From: Camellia lanceoleosa
Taxonomy: Eukaryota; Streptophyta; Magnoliopsida; Ericales; Theaceae
Direction of reading: 5' to 3'
DNA: 64,000 nucleotides
NCBI GenBank assembly: GCA_025200525.1
Contig: CM045758.1
Span: forward strand, 162,375,040 to 162,439,039
Shown one piece after another: positions 11,526 to 24,700 of the stretch. The notes beneath the pieces were generated by a model that worked only from the letters and a program-made list of their open reading frames with translations, had not been told where the DNA came from and searched no databases. Position numbers and translations under genes: made by a program. Position 1 is the first letter of the stretch. Each line of letters begins with the position of its first letter.

Positions 11526-11915
11526 AGAATCATAACTTTTTTTCAAATATCATAACAATGCTACAATGAATCATAACAATGTCATAATATTGACCCAAGT
11601 GTCATAACAAAGACACTATAAATCATAATAATATAATGACAACTCATAACAAATATAGTTATTTGTAATTAATTATCATAACATTTGAATCGTAACATTT
11701 TTTATTATGATTCACCATGACAAATCATAACTTTCGGTGGTACAAATCATAACTTTTACTGATGAATCATAACCATAACACATTGAGTACAACTTTTTTT
11801 CCCACAATCATAACGACATTAACAAACTATCATAACTTTTATCAATGAATCATAACATAGCATGTTCATTGTAATTTTGTCCAGAAAATCATAACAACAT
11901 TAACAAAACATCATG
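11526..11915. repeat. Dispersed ATCATAAC/TCATAACA motif field
   Basis: The word CATAAC recurs about twenty times in roughly 390 bp at irregular spacing, mostly on this strand. It behaves like degenerate subterminal motifs rather than a strict tandem array. Confidence 0.55.
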
Positions 11916-11937
11916 ACTTTTAAAATTTCAAACACAA

Positions 11938-12190
11938 TTGATTGTGTAATCAATTGGTATACCATATTGGAGTGAATGGAAAATCATAATTGATTGCAAA
12001 ATCGATTGGATTGAAAGACCACAATTGATTATACAATCGATTAGTGGCCAGAGTTTTGAACTTTCACAATTGATTGTACAATTCATTAGAATATAAGGGA
12101 GATTCAAATATCACAATTGATTGTACAATTGATTGTAGGGATCCTTGATATAATAAACCTAATTGATTCAATAATCAATTAGTTTTCATA
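11938..12190. repeat. Cluster of AATTGATTGTACAATT-type palindromes
   Basis: Five or so imperfect palindromes built from ATTGATTGTnnAATCnATT occur near 11940, 11988, 12020, 12068 and 12112-12135, with a related inverted pair at 12160-12182. Spacing is about 40-50 bp. The stretch 12191-12410 shows no feature beyond isolated ATTGATTGG words. Confidence 0.55.
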
Positions 12191-12408
12191 AGCCACACTA
12201 CACCAATTAATTCCCAATGTATTCATAGTTCCCAATGAATTAGTAAAAGCCTAATCATTAATATCAATTTAGTCAATATTCGAATAGTAATTGATTGGTT
12301 GATCGGTTGCCATTTATATATGTAATTTTGTTGTTGTGTTTTCATTACCTCAAACATTATCACTAACAAAAACGCATGACACTCCAACTACGTTTCTCGT
12401 TTTATAAT

Positions 12409-12415
<7 letters not shown>

Positions 12416-12467
<52 letters not shown>
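12416..12467. repeat. (CA)n microsatellite
   Basis: About 25 uninterrupted CA units, flanked by CTCTCT on the left and GAGTC on the right. Confidence 0.9.
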
Positions 12468-12471
<4 letters not shown>

Positions 12472-12731
12472 CATTATCATCAATGTTAATGTTACCTGAA
12501 ATGTTGTTGCTATAACTATCTCATCGACTCTCACTCTTTCTTTCCTTGTCATTATTAGTGAATTAGACAACAATGTTATTGTTACCAACTTCAATTAATC
12601 ATGCCCTTTGATCCACTAAAACACAACCATCATCATCGACTTAGCCCATTATAATAGCATTGTTGCCACTACTAGTGTCATGTTGTCATTATGTCCAAAT
12701 GATGACGTTGGGTATAAATGACTTTGACACA

Positions 12732-13110
12732 CACTAGAAGAATTTTCACTTTTGGCGACTAAATTTTTAGTCGCCAAAAGTCAATTTTTGTATACAAAAA
12801 ATAAATAGCTTTAACTGTCAAAGTACATACAAACCAACTATTGTCCAAACTAAAATAATAATTCCATACAAAATATAGAATCATACAAAAAGCAAAGCCC
12901 TTCATATACAAAAATTACATTTACTACCATGTGAAATGACCATTTGGCATGGTACAAATTACCATCATAATCTGTACCACGACAAAAGGTGATGTATGTA
13001 CTAAGACAAAAGTACATCTATGTACTACGACAAAAAATCATATATATGTATGGCGATAAAAGGTGATCTATGTACCATGCCAGTAATTATCTGTTAGCTA
13101 CCAAAAGTTT
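12732..13110 (+). mobile_element. CACTA-type transposon terminus and subterminal repeats
   Basis: CACTAGAAGAATTTTCAC is followed by TTTTGGCGACTAAA and its inverted partner TTTAGTCGCCAAAA, the layout typical of plant CACTA (En/Spm) ends. Downstream to about 13110 are repeated TGTACYAYGACAAAAG and GGTGATcTATGTAC words, like CACTA subterminal motifs. I found no matching right terminus before about 21 kb, so element length is unknown. No transposase was seen. The stretch 13111-13750 has no recognisable gene. Confidence 0.55.
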
Positions 13111-13752
13111 TCTGTATCAGTAATAGTGAACTGCACAAAAGCTGGGGATGACAAAAGTATTACATTAGTTCTATACAAAAGTGAAATTTCTTCTCCATAC
13201 ACCAAAATATTACTCTGAAAGTCCACGCAACAAAGTCATCTACAAAAAACAAAAAAAACATTAGAATTGGACCAAAAAATGTCCAACTTCATGAATGAAT
13301 TTGGGAACAAGTGACAAATAACATATCAAAGAAGCAACCTTCCATGATGAATCAATTATCAGTCTTTCTAAAGTCTTTTGTTATAAGGAACATTGTTAAA
13401 TGCAGAACAATCATTACTAAATCTGTCATTACTAACATAAAGCTAATGTAACAATCTTCTATTTGTATGCAACATGTACCCAAATTCTGTGGCTAAACCA
13501 ATATCAAAGCCCGATGTGAATAGAAACTATTCTTTTTACCAACTTCCTCATTAATTGTGCAAAAAGCACTTGAATCATTAGATTGGATATAAAACTATCC
13601 CTACTTATTAATGTCTGTCAGTGCCATTTCATTCAAGATATTAGAACATGTGAGAAAAATAATAACCAAAAAAAAGTTCAATCACAAAAGGAAATATATA
13701 GAAATGTATGTTCAATCACAACAGCAACCTTCCATAATGAGTCAATTATCAG

Positions 13753-15270
13753 TTTTGGGCATATTCGGCTCTAACTCCCCACCAATGGGTCCGAATTACA
13801 TTCCATCAGTTGTCACAAGTCCTATTTGTCATGGGGAAGCTGCCCGTGAGAGTCACACGGTGGTTCGGGGGCTGTTTTGAATTTTTGCCCCCGAACCGCC
13901 CTTTTTCGAGTAAGTTTTGGGCGTATTCGGCTCTAACTCCAAACGTATGGGTCCAGATCATATTCCGTCAGTTGTCAGAAGTCCTATTTGTCATAGGGAA
14001 GCTACCTATGAGAGTCACAGGGTGGTTCGGGGCCTATTTTGAATTTTTGCCTCCGAAACGCTCTTTTTCGAGTAAGTTTTGGGCGTATTTGGCTCTAACT
14101 CCCAACGCACGGGTCCGAATTACATTCCGTCAGTTGTCACAAGTTCCATTTGTCATGGGAAAGCTGCCCGTGAGAGCCACATGGCGATTTCAGGGCTATT
14201 TTTAATTTTCGCTCCCGAAACACCTTTTTTAGACTAAGTTTTGGGCGTGTTCGGCTGTAAATCACAATCTACAGGTCTGAATTACATTCCTTTAGTTGTC
14301 ACAAGTCTTATTTGTCATGGGAAAGCTGCTCGTGAGAGTCACACGGTGGTTCGGGGGCTGTTTTGAATTTTCGCCCTGAAACGCTTTTTTCGAGTAAGTT
14401 TTGGGCGTATTCGGCTCTAAATCTCAACCTACGGGTCCGAATTACATTCCGTCAGTTGTCACAAGTCCTATTTCTCATGGGAAAGCTACTCGTGAGAATC
14501 ACATGGTTGTTCAAGGGCTGTATTGAATTTTCGCCCCCGAAACGCCCTTTTTCGAGTAAGTTTTGGGCATATTCGGCTCTAACTCCCAACCTACGGGTCC
14601 GGATTACATTCCGTCAGTTGTCACAAGTCCTATTTTTATGGGAAAGCTGCCCCTGAGAGCCACATGGCGGTTCGGGAGCTGTTTTGAATTTTCGCCTCCG
14701 AAATGCCCTTTTTCGAGTAAGTTTTGGGTGTATTCGGCTTTGAATCCCAACCTATGAGTCCGAATAACATTCCGTCAGTTGTCACAAGTCGTATTTGTCA
14801 TGGGAAAGTTGCCCGTGGGAGTCACACGGTGGTTCGGGGGCTGTTTTGAATTTTCGCCCCCGAAAACGCTTTTTCCGAGTAAGTTTTGGGCATATTCGGC
14901 TCTAACTCCCAACCTACGGGTCCGAATTACATTCCGTCAATTCTTAGAAGTCCTATTTGGCATGGGGAAGCTGCCCGTGAGAGCCACATGGTGGTTCGGG
15001 GGCTGTTTTGAATTTTTGACCTCGGAACGCCCTTTTTCGAGTAAGTTTTGGGTGTATTCGGCTCTAACTCCCAACCTACGGGTCCGGATTACATTCTGTC
15101 AATTGTCACAAGTCCTATTTGTCATGGGAAAACTGTCCGTGAGAGCCACATGGTGGTTTGGGGGCTGTTTCGAATTTTTGCCCCAGAACGCCTTTTTTTA
15201 ACCGAGTTTAAGGCATTTTCGACTCAAACTCGAAGCCTACGAGTCCAAATTACATTCCGTCAGTTCAATT
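13753..15270. repeat. 162-bp tandem array, about 10 units
   Basis: Units start TTTTGGGCgTATTCGGCTC at 13753, 13915, 14077, 14239, 14399, 14561, 14722, 14884, 15046 and about 15206, so the period is 160-162 bp. Each unit contains CATTCCGTCAGTTGTCACAA and GGGAAAGCTGCCCGTGAGAG. It is much richer in GC than its surroundings. Because 162 is a multiple of three, open frames of 54-residue repeats appear, but stops differ between units and I do not call them genes. The last unit is degenerate. The array could be a satellite seed or an internal repeat of the presumed CACTA element. Confidence 0.88.
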
Positions 15271-16117
15271 CGCTTTCAAAAATGGTTTTTTTTTTTAATC
15301 AATATTATGTTACAGATTCCATGATTCTCATGCCATGCCATGCCAATTTCTTTGTATCATCATTTCTTTATGTCATCACAAGTTATATGGCATGAAGCAA
15401 TTTCCCAAATTCCCATTCCATTGTCATTCAATCAGAATTTCATCCCTTACATTCTCAAGAGACAAAATTAGCCTCAACCAACAACCCACAAAAATTTAAT
15501 CTTGCAAGTTCAAACCATCATATATTATATAGTCTACAATGAGATCCAGAAGCTTATGCGAATGATCTAGTATCTATTAGACAATTTACCAAAACATGCA
15601 CCAATAGCTTGTATAAAAATAATGGATAACATTTTAGTGGTATAGCTCAGAATCATGAGTGGTAAAGTACGTCAAGTTGTAAATAAATCCTCTGTTTAAG
15701 AATAAATGAATAAACCAAATACGTCAAGTTTATAACTCATTATTCTTTCATGGAATTGCATCCAAATAAACCAAAGCACACACTTTGTTAAATTTTATTT
15801 CACTGCTCAGAAGCTAGAAAACTTCAAAGCATGTATATAGAATGCGCAAGAATTGATACACAAACAAACAGTAAATGCTAAACTCATTCTTAGGTCTTGA
15901 TCTAATAAAGTGAATATAATAAAACCAAGTTTCAGTTACCTCCAGAGCATACACTCACAAGGTCATACACTACAAAACAGCCATAAGAGAGCACGAGATC
16001 TCTCAAGGATAATTTCCCATAACTTTCCTAACCATCTAAACTTGAAATATGATCAGTAAAACGTACTAGCTTGTCCACTGATTAAGCATGTTGAAGATTA
16101 TGGAAAACTAGAAAAAA
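15271..16117. other. Non-coding AT-rich stretch
   Basis: No gene, RNA or element recognised on either strand between the 162-bp array and the methyltransferase exon. I looked for the following exons of that methyltransferase here and did not find them. Confidence 0.45.
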
Positions 16118-16268
16118 CAACTGACAGTAAACAACATGAAAAAAGGCATTACCTCCACAAAGGCCATTAAAAAATGAGTAGATCCCACTAGGTTTCAACA
16201 ATGAAGGAAGATGTTGGTGGAACTCTCTCATATCTTCATAATACTCCCCATAAGTGTCAAAGAATACA
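16118..16268 (-). pseudogene. Orphan exon of an RMT2-like protein arginine N-methyltransferase
   Basis: The minus-strand translation holds VFFDTYGEYYEDMREFHQHL, then LKPSGIYSFFNGLCGGNAFF and HVVYCQL. This is the conserved core of the plant and fungal RMT2 / ankyrin-type arginine methyltransferases, S-adenosylmethionine-dependent enzymes of the guanidinoacetate methyltransferase-like fold. The exon is preceded by a good acceptor (TATTTTTTCCAAG, acceptor at 16269-16270), and the match stops after VYCQL. I could not find the flanking exons on the minus strand in 15.3-17.6 kb. It is either a gene remnant or an exon captured by a transposon. It lies downstream of the CACTA-like terminus, which makes capture plausible but unproven. 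Confidence 0.65.
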
Positions 16269-17657
16269 CTTGGAAAAAATAGAATCAATGATTACGAGGG
16301 GACAGTTATGCATGCTATATGCCATATAAGATAGTCAAATTAATTAGCTATTATTTTCTATTAAAAAAAATAAAAAGGAAAAAGAAAAGCTTCTACAAGT
16401 ATTTGCACATGTAAGCAGGGGAGATTGTAGACAATACATGCACTTAATCCATCAATGATAGAAATCAGCTACAACTGCACATTTCCTTGGTCATTTCCCA
16501 TCCTTCTTTATAGTGGTCTTAGATACAAAAAACAAATATTAAGTAAAAGTAGAAAATAATATCTAATTTAATGAGGTTTGCATGTCTATGGGTTAGTATA
16601 TTAAATGGAATGGAAAGGGGAGTGAGTAGTAACCACTAGTGAGAAAAGAAAGTAGATTCCAGAAGTTCATAATAAAGTACCACCAAAGTCCAATTCTGCT
16701 GCAATGGAAATTCAATATACTCCTAGCCACTTCTTGTGCAGTATATGCAAGAGTGGTAGAAGTTTCCTTCTTGATTCAATTTTCTTCAATACCAGATGTA
16801 GTCCCATCTATATCAAGTGATTGTGCATAAAGAAATTTTCCTTTTTTTGGTGTAAAAGAAATAGTTAAAGACTTAACTAAACTATCACTTTACGACCTTA
16901 GTGGATAAGAGAACCCACACTAGTGCTAATAACAATCTGAGCTAGAAATACTTATTGAAAATAAAAATAAAAAGAAACTGAGCTAGGAGGCATTTTTCCA
17001 ATAACATGTTGGACAAAAATTAACTACTACAAAGTAATTATCACTTTACTGAAAAGGCAACATGAAAAAATATCTTCTCAAGTCACCACAAGTGCAACAG
17101 ATCTCAAAGATTATATTAATATAATTACCACTCCCTTGTAAAATGAGTTTTAAAAAATGAGTATTCATAATCTATTCATTTGTGTCCTATAAAGTCTTCT
17201 TTTGTTCTTTTGAAACATGTTTGAATGGAAGTGTGAAAAACAAGTATCCTAAGTTAAAACTCATATAGTTACTTTGGTTTGATCTATGTTTTTACAGTTG
17301 AATTCTCTATAATTATGACCATGTGAAATTTCATATTATGTGGTCAATTGTCACAAGAACAATTCAAACTCAAAACATTCATAAACTTTATTAACCAATC
17401 ATCAAATTTTCAATGTAAGTAGAAGAAAGTCATTGGTTCTTATTCTCATGGTATCAATGAATTCTAAGTAGTCATTACTCTTGGACTATGATAGACTAAT
17501 CTTAATTATTGATATGACCGCGGTAATGTTCTTAAACATTCCTAGAACTTAGAAAACTTTGTTTTCCCACTTCAAAATAGATAGGTCATGGCAAACGATA
17601 TATGGAAGTGTTCTACGATAGAGGATTGCATGTTGAGGTGGTCTATAGCGGAGGTTG
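16269..17657. other. Non-coding AT-rich stretch
   Basis: Nothing recognised on either strand. It holds A/T homopolymers only, and no upstream exon of the methyltransferase was found. Confidence 0.45.
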
Positions 17658-17868
17658 TCGTACAAATGAAGTTCAACTTGACCCATCCTGCATTTTCCGT
17701 CACAAAAGTATAACATGTGTTACAATTTGGACCAACGTGAAAAGAATATAATAGTTTGGTCATTTTCGTACAAATGTAGGTGAACTTGACCCATGCCGCA
17801 TTTTCCGTCACAAAAGTATAACATCTCTTACAATTTGGACCAAAGTGAAAAGAATATAATAGTTTGAA
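17658..17868. repeat. 108-bp tandem duplication
   Basis: Two copies begin TCGTACAAATG at 17658 and 17766. Each contains CTTGACCCATnCnGCATTTT and TTTGGACCAAnGTGAAAAG. They are a few percent diverged. No gene is supported. Confidence 0.75.
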
Positions 17869-19990
17869 GTCCAAAGTGAGAAAGTATTCATAGGTAAGCA
17901 AGGTGAAGGTGTAATTTACCATTTTACAAAATGTAAAAAATGTAAACCATGCCTTAATCTATGAAGAAATTGTTGATTTAATTAATATCATAATAATTAA
18001 TATTTATTATTAGAAAATATGCTAACATAATTTAATATGAAGATTTAATAATTTTAATAAAGGTAAAAAAAGAAATATCATTTTGCCTCTCATACTATCA
18101 CTAAAAATTAAGTTAACCTCTATTATTTTAGTAATATTAATTTTACACTTAGTTTATTTGATTTTGGATTAATTTTACCCCCGCTGTTAGCTTCTATTTG
18201 TAATCCAATGAAAAATACTGACATGGAAATGACATTTGAAATTTCATTTTACCGTCCAAACTATCTATAAAATATCAATTAGACCTTCAAACTTCATTTT
18301 ATTCAGAGAACTAATTGATATTTTGGGTGCCACATGAGCAACTTTTATTTTATTATAGACTGTAATTGATGGTGGAGTAATATTGATGCAAAATCGAATA
18401 GTTTAGATATAAAGTAGATATTATTAAGAGAATAATGGTTGGATTGTTTTGAGTTATAGTTTAAGAGAAAAATGATATTTTGTAAAAGTGAAATTTCAAT
18501 AAAAAAAAATTGTAAAACAAATAGTCCGTGGAAAATAGAAAATAAAAAAATATTAATAAATTTGCATAATTATTTGACCTCACCAAATTTAAAAAGGTGG
18601 ATTACCTCGACCCCCCATAATTTGGATTTGAGGGTACTGTTTGGGCCTGTGAGGCCCATCACAGGTTTTATGTCGAATCCAAACCATTAATTTTGTTGCG
18701 TATTTTGTGTATTTCATTAATACAAAAAGATAGAGCAATCTGTGGTGGTCACCAAAAAATGTAAAAAATTGGTGTTTTTAAAATTAAATCATCGCGTTTT
18801 GTAATGACAAATGTGATAATTTGAAAAGATTATGATCATTTTAGCGACATAATTTTTTTTTTTTTGTAAATAAAATACACCTTTTTTTTTTTCTGATTAT
18901 CAAAACGGGATTAATGGTGTCCCAAAAAGTCCAAACAATACGGTCCAGTCCAGATTGTGGACTGGAGACACTCCACCTCCATTAAAATAGTCATATTTTG
19001 TTTCTAAAAAAATAATTTAAGACTTCTTAAAACTCAACACAGCCATATAGGGTTTCCAACAAAAAAAAAAAAATTTAAAACTTCCTAAAAACTCAACACA
19101 TGCTTAATTTGGCCACCCAAAAACTCCCACAGAAACACATGTTTTGGGATTTGGCATATCAGTCTTCTCTCTCACGTTACTGGTCTCAGATTCTCTCACC
19201 CCGCCAGTCTGATATTGTCTTTGTATCAGCCACTGTTTGATCCCACAATAGAGTTGCTGCTGTTGCCACTACAACTATTAGCCAACACCTTCATGCTGTG
19301 GAGACCTACGGTATGTTTGTTTTTATTGTTGATATTGTTTGAGTCTAGGGTTTGATGTTTTTTTGGAGACTTAGTTGTTTTTGATGAGTTAAATATGATG
19401 AAATACTCATGTTTTTGTTCATATTGCATATACAATACCCATTTGAATAAGAAAATTCTGAACTTCAAAATCTTCTACTATCCCTTTCTTACTTTTCTCA
19501 ATAATAGGTAGGTTAGAGTTTTAAATTTCTCTGTCGTCGATAAGTGAAAGGAATTTCAGAGTGTGCAGTAAAAAAAATAGGGAAAACAGAGATAAATGAA
19601 AAAAAAAAACTCAACACAAAAGACAGGGGAAAACAGAGGAAACAAAGTAAGCCTAATTTCTGCTAGGATAGTCATTGATTATAGTCTTACCCCATATTGT
19701 CAAATCTATCATAGTATAACTACAAACTCTCAACTCAAGAAATAGTGAAACCACAAAAATTTTTTAAAAGGTATGAAGGGAGAGACTAGTTTATAGCGCA
19801 ACAAAACCAGAAATTGAGACCTCATTGTCGTTGGAATAGTTATTTTTTAAATTTTATTTATGATAGTCATTAATTTGTACAATCCTTGAATTGGAAGAGA
19901 ATGATTTGGAGTTAAAAAATGAGAGCAACAGAGGACCTCAATAAGCTACATATACCCATCCAAGACTCAAAACAACTCAGCCGCAGTAGT
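17869..19990. other. AT-rich intergenic DNA
   Basis: No confident gene. A GTGGATTACCTCGACCCCCC-type sequence near 18597 and a GTCCAGTCCAGATTGTGGAC inverted word near 18943 may be element edges, but I could not pair them with partners. Confidence 0.4.
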
Positions 19991-20050
19991 CCCCTAAGCT
20001 ACCCACAACAATCCCCTAAGCTACCCATAACAATCCCCTAAGCTACATAT
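19991..20050. repeat. 22-bp tandem repeat, about 3 units
   Basis: The unit is CCCCTAAGCTACCCACAACAAT with minor changes, starting at 19991, 20013 and 20035. Confidence 0.8.
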
Positions 20051-21727
20051 ATTTGGTATGAACTAGCAGCAGCAAAATGGCCCAAAACAGAGAAGAACAC
20101 CAGCAGCATCTAGCCACAGCAACATCAAGCAGCAGTAACACCACCTGTACTTTAAACATTATTTGACCTGATTTGCTGCAAGTTGCAGATCCTGGACTGA
20201 ATAAGAACACCCCTTCCAATGAGCATTGATCCAAAATGCCACTCTCACCATAATCAACTCACCGAAGTCAGCGAGGCAAAAAGGGTATCCACTGTGTCCC
20301 TCGTTGGTCGTCATGTAATGATGTAAATAGTCCAAGCTTTATCAAATTTTTCTTTTTTTGTTATTTTTTCTAGGTTTCCAATTGTACCATCATGAATTTG
20401 TTATACCTAACAAACAAAGAAAGTGATTCCAACTTCCAAAAATTTATAAAATGGGACCTATTTAAGCTTCCAAACAATTTGTAAAATGGGACTTTACAGA
20501 TTAACAAAGAAGTCATGGGAACAAGTTAATGCCATGGGATTTTCACTAATTTTCCCTTAAAAAATGGAGAGGGATGGAAAAGATCACTTTGAAGATTCAT
20601 TTCAAAATTCACATTGGAGAATGGAATTTTAAATCCTATTCTTTTCTCTCTCTTTCCTCATTATCCTTCTCTTTCCCTTTTTTGAGATCAAATTGGCTTT
20701 TAGAAAATAGAATTTTGGCATTTGGTGCCACAGAACATAACGTGCTACATTTTAACTCTCAGTGTGCTTGTACTTGGATTTTCTGTTATTAAGTCATCAG
20801 TCTGCTACATTTTAAGGACTAGATGTTCTTCAATACATGAAATTAGAGAAAACATGAGACGGTAGTAACAGTCCCCATCAAGTCATCAGCTGCAACTAGT
20901 GTGTGCTTGTATTATTGCGTCAACTAAATAAAACTAATCAGTACATTGTTTTTATTGTATTCATAGTATATATCTCTCAAATAAGGAAGGGGTTGCGTTT
21001 ATTATTATTTGTCTTTTGGTGTGTATACTTTTCTTGCATTTACTAACTTGATTTTGTCTCATATGATTATTTCACCTTTGCTTATGTAGATAATATATAA
21101 CAATACACAATGAGCGAAGGAAGCAACAAACCTTGCATACACAAATGATTTACACCAGCATTCTTCTTCTAAAAGTATTATTTCTTCACACTATTCAATG
21201 TATTATTTTAATTACATGTTTTATGTTAGGCTTAAATATTAGCCCTTATTATACATTTGGTTGAACCTGTAGCAAAGATGAAAACAAATACATGCAAGAA
21301 GCACAAATAACAGTTACCGACATGGTTTGCACATTACCTACCTACCACATACTGTTTGCATATTTTATATTATCTTTATCTTTTATGTTCTACTTGCATC
21401 ACTTATATTTACTTTTGAGGCAATGTAGATGAAGAAGGACATAGGACATCAATGGAGAACCTGACAAAAGGAAGACAAGGAGTACAAAGAGATGGACAGG
21501 TGAACTGTTGATAAGCAAGCCAAGTTGGAAGGTCCCCTTCCCACAAAACCAAGAAAGGTGAAATACAAAGAAAACAACAATTTATTGTTTTATTATGACA
21601 TATTTCACATATTGTAATAACATGTTTGTATTTTCATATTCTCACAAAAATTGATTCACACACTATTCTGAAGTTATTGAAAGTGTCTTTCTTAAATTAT
21701 TCTAATACCCATTATATTCTTTCTCAG
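20051..21727. other. Upstream region of the Ulp1-like gene, possible 5' exons
   Basis: Mostly AT-rich. At about 21429-21500 a GT-AG-bounded segment beginning after CAATGTAG gives a short open peptide including ENLTKGRQGVQRDGQ. It could be a 5' exon of the downstream Ulp1-like gene, but I cannot confirm it. No promoter elements recognised. Confidence 0.3.
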
Positions 21728-24700
21728 TGGCATTTCCGAATGCGAATTGCCTTGAGATCAATTGTTAAAATAATAAGAAGATTGAGCATGGAACAACGTG
21801 ATGCAGTTACTAGTAGTGGGTTAGGGGGGCTCTTGAATCTCAAATGTACAAAGCTTGATCATGACCTCTGCGAATGGTTGGTTCAAAAATTTGATCCCAA
21901 AACTCGTTCGTTGAATGTTCATGGGCGACGACTCCTCTTTACTGAACTAGACGTTCACAAATTATTGGGCATTCCTGCCGAAGGCAAAAAAATAGAACTA
22001 AAAAAATCTTCACAAGTATTTCCCAAGCTATTTGAAGAACTTGGAGTTGTCCAAGGAGCTATCAAACTGAATGCTTTGAGAGAGTATTTGACCAAAACAG
22101 AGGGAGCTGGAGAGGAATCTACGAGGATATTTGCTCTATACATATTAGGTGCCTTCTTATGCCCAACCACAAAGGATGTTGTTAAACAATCATTCATTCA
22201 CCACGTTCAGAATGTGGATGGCATGAAGGATTATAATTGGTCAAAGTTCACTTTTCAATTCTTTGTTCGTGGTTTATGCAAGTACAATTCAAAAAGTCAC
22301 TCACAACCAAATGGATGCTTATTTCTTATAATGGTATGCTTCTAACTAATTACAAATTGTTTTGTTAGAAATACTTGACTTCAATGCCTTTTTCATTACA
22401 TAGTACATGTTAAATTAATACATTTTTGTGATGCAGTTGTTTTACTTTGATCATGTTGTTCCTAGTGGTTGTGATGTTGGTCGTGCTCGTTCGGTCCCCT
22501 CTTTGGCTGATTGGGGTGATGCAGAAATAAAGGCGACACTGAAACTATTCCAAAATTCAGGAGGTTATCAGCATGAGGAGATCATCCTTAGCGTATCCTT
22601 TCTTTTATGTTTGGTTTTTGTTTGTTATTTTTCATGTTGAAATGGAAAACTAAATTGTTTACGATGTGTCTATAAATAGGTTGATGTTAATTTTGTTGTT
22701 AACGAGCAAATGCAACCATTTGTACAAAGCGAGGAAATGAAAAATATCAATGATATTCGGATTTCAAAAATTGAGACGACTGTTTGTGACATGAAAAGTG
22801 TTTTGGAAGAACTAGTTGTTATTGTTAAAAGTGGAATAACTAATTCTTCTATTCTAAAGGTCATGGAAAAATGTGAGCCACTGCAAATGTCAAACAACAG
22901 GAAGTGGGGCACGACCACTGTAAATGTAAAGCTGGCATAGTTGCACCTGGAGTTGTGGTAGAATCTATAGTTGTACCTATAATTGAACATGTCAGCCCTA
23001 TACTCGTGCCAAAACCTAACGTTGTGGTTGAATCTACGGTTGTACCTACAGTTGAACATGAGACCAATACACTCCCTCCAAAACCTAATGTTGTGGTAGC
23101 ATTAGAGAACATGGAGGAAAATAGAATTCCGCTCACACCATTCATCTTGAAATTGGATGCCCATCTTCATGAGCAAACCAAACAAGTGAAGAACAAAATG
23201 AAGGTAAGATTGAACAACAACCGAAGAAAGAAAATCCCAAAACTCCAACTTATTGATGAATCTAGTTCATCCATTGGTCCATATGCGCGGTCCTTGCACT
23301 CAACATTCAGATGCGCGAGTGGACATACAGTCACCTTTTACAGACATTGCTGGTAAGAAAAGGAAAGCCAATCAGAAAGTACCAACCAAGACAAAGCTTC
23401 ATTTAGATGAATCCGATTCATCTCTCGATACAAAGGAGGATAAGTTTAATCAAGTAAGTCATGTACATAATATATGTGTTATACAATGTTGCTATTCCTG
23501 TAAATATATTTTAGGATTTTTCATGATTTATTGTTCGTTGTAATTTGTTTTAGAGTTTGAACTTACTTGGAAAACTACTTGGCCTTAATTTTGAAGCATC
23601 TGCTACTGCCATTGAGGTTATTACTAATTTCATTATTGTTCTTGATCTCCAATCCCCTTATTTTAATGCACTACAAGAAGTTTGGCAATTCATTGTTTAT
23701 GTGTTCGGTTAAATTCACAAGTCATCTACTACACAAATTGTGAGGCCATGTCCTTTATCTATTGAGGAACAAATTGTGAAGGCTTATTGTTTCGATAAGG
23801 ATTTGGAAAGCAGGTAATTTTATTACATTTGTATGTTCCTCTCTATCACCAATAAGTTCAACTCTTCAATTTGTACATGATGCAATGAGGATATTGTGGT
23901 CATGGAGTTATTTTACACGCCGGTTGAATTTGCCACCCGATTCGATTTGTGCTCATTACAACCAAAAACATGGATTTGTGGTTCCATACGTGTTCATTTA
24001 ATGCATCAATATTTCTATGTGATGTCATTTTTAATGATATAGGTTTGAAATTATTATTTGATGCATGTATTTCAGATTATTAATTTAGTTGTAGCACAAT
24101 TGACAAATGCACAAAGAAGGCTCTTCCCCGATAAGTGTCATAGGACGTGGTACTTTTCCACATATGTATCGGTGAGTAGTCTAGTGTGTCATGTTTATGT
24201 TTGGTTATTCATGTATACTTATTGATATATACTTGTGTATTATCAATTGTAGCAACATATTATGAATGGCGCGGACCATGCAAAGCCATGTGACGAATAT
24301 TTTGGGGAGTCTCGATACACTGGGAAGCTTTATGCCTGTCAAGAAGTCATGTGTCAAGCATTCTTCCATTTTGCAGGATTATTATAAATATCCCCTCCAT
24401 TTTATAAATATTTTTATTATTTATTAAGTTTTTTAGGGTATCAACGTCGTCATTATTTTGTTGTTTTTTATTTTTCTAAACTGGTTGGGCAACGTTGCAT
24501 GACTCTTTTTTTATTATTGTCACTTAGATATATATTCCGGTGAACGACCATGAAGAACATTGGTTTTGTGTCAACATAGATATGGCACATCGCATGGCTT
24601 ATATATTTGACTCGAGTCCCAACCTCACAAATGACAAACGTCGTGAATTAATGGCAAGGAAATTGGTAAGTTGTTTAATATTAAAAAAAAAAAAAAACAA

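Noticed and set aside
13810..15201. Long open frames of 54-residue repeats in the 162-bp array
   Set aside because: They arise because the period is a multiple of three. Starts and stops differ between units, and no family is recognised, so I did not call genes.
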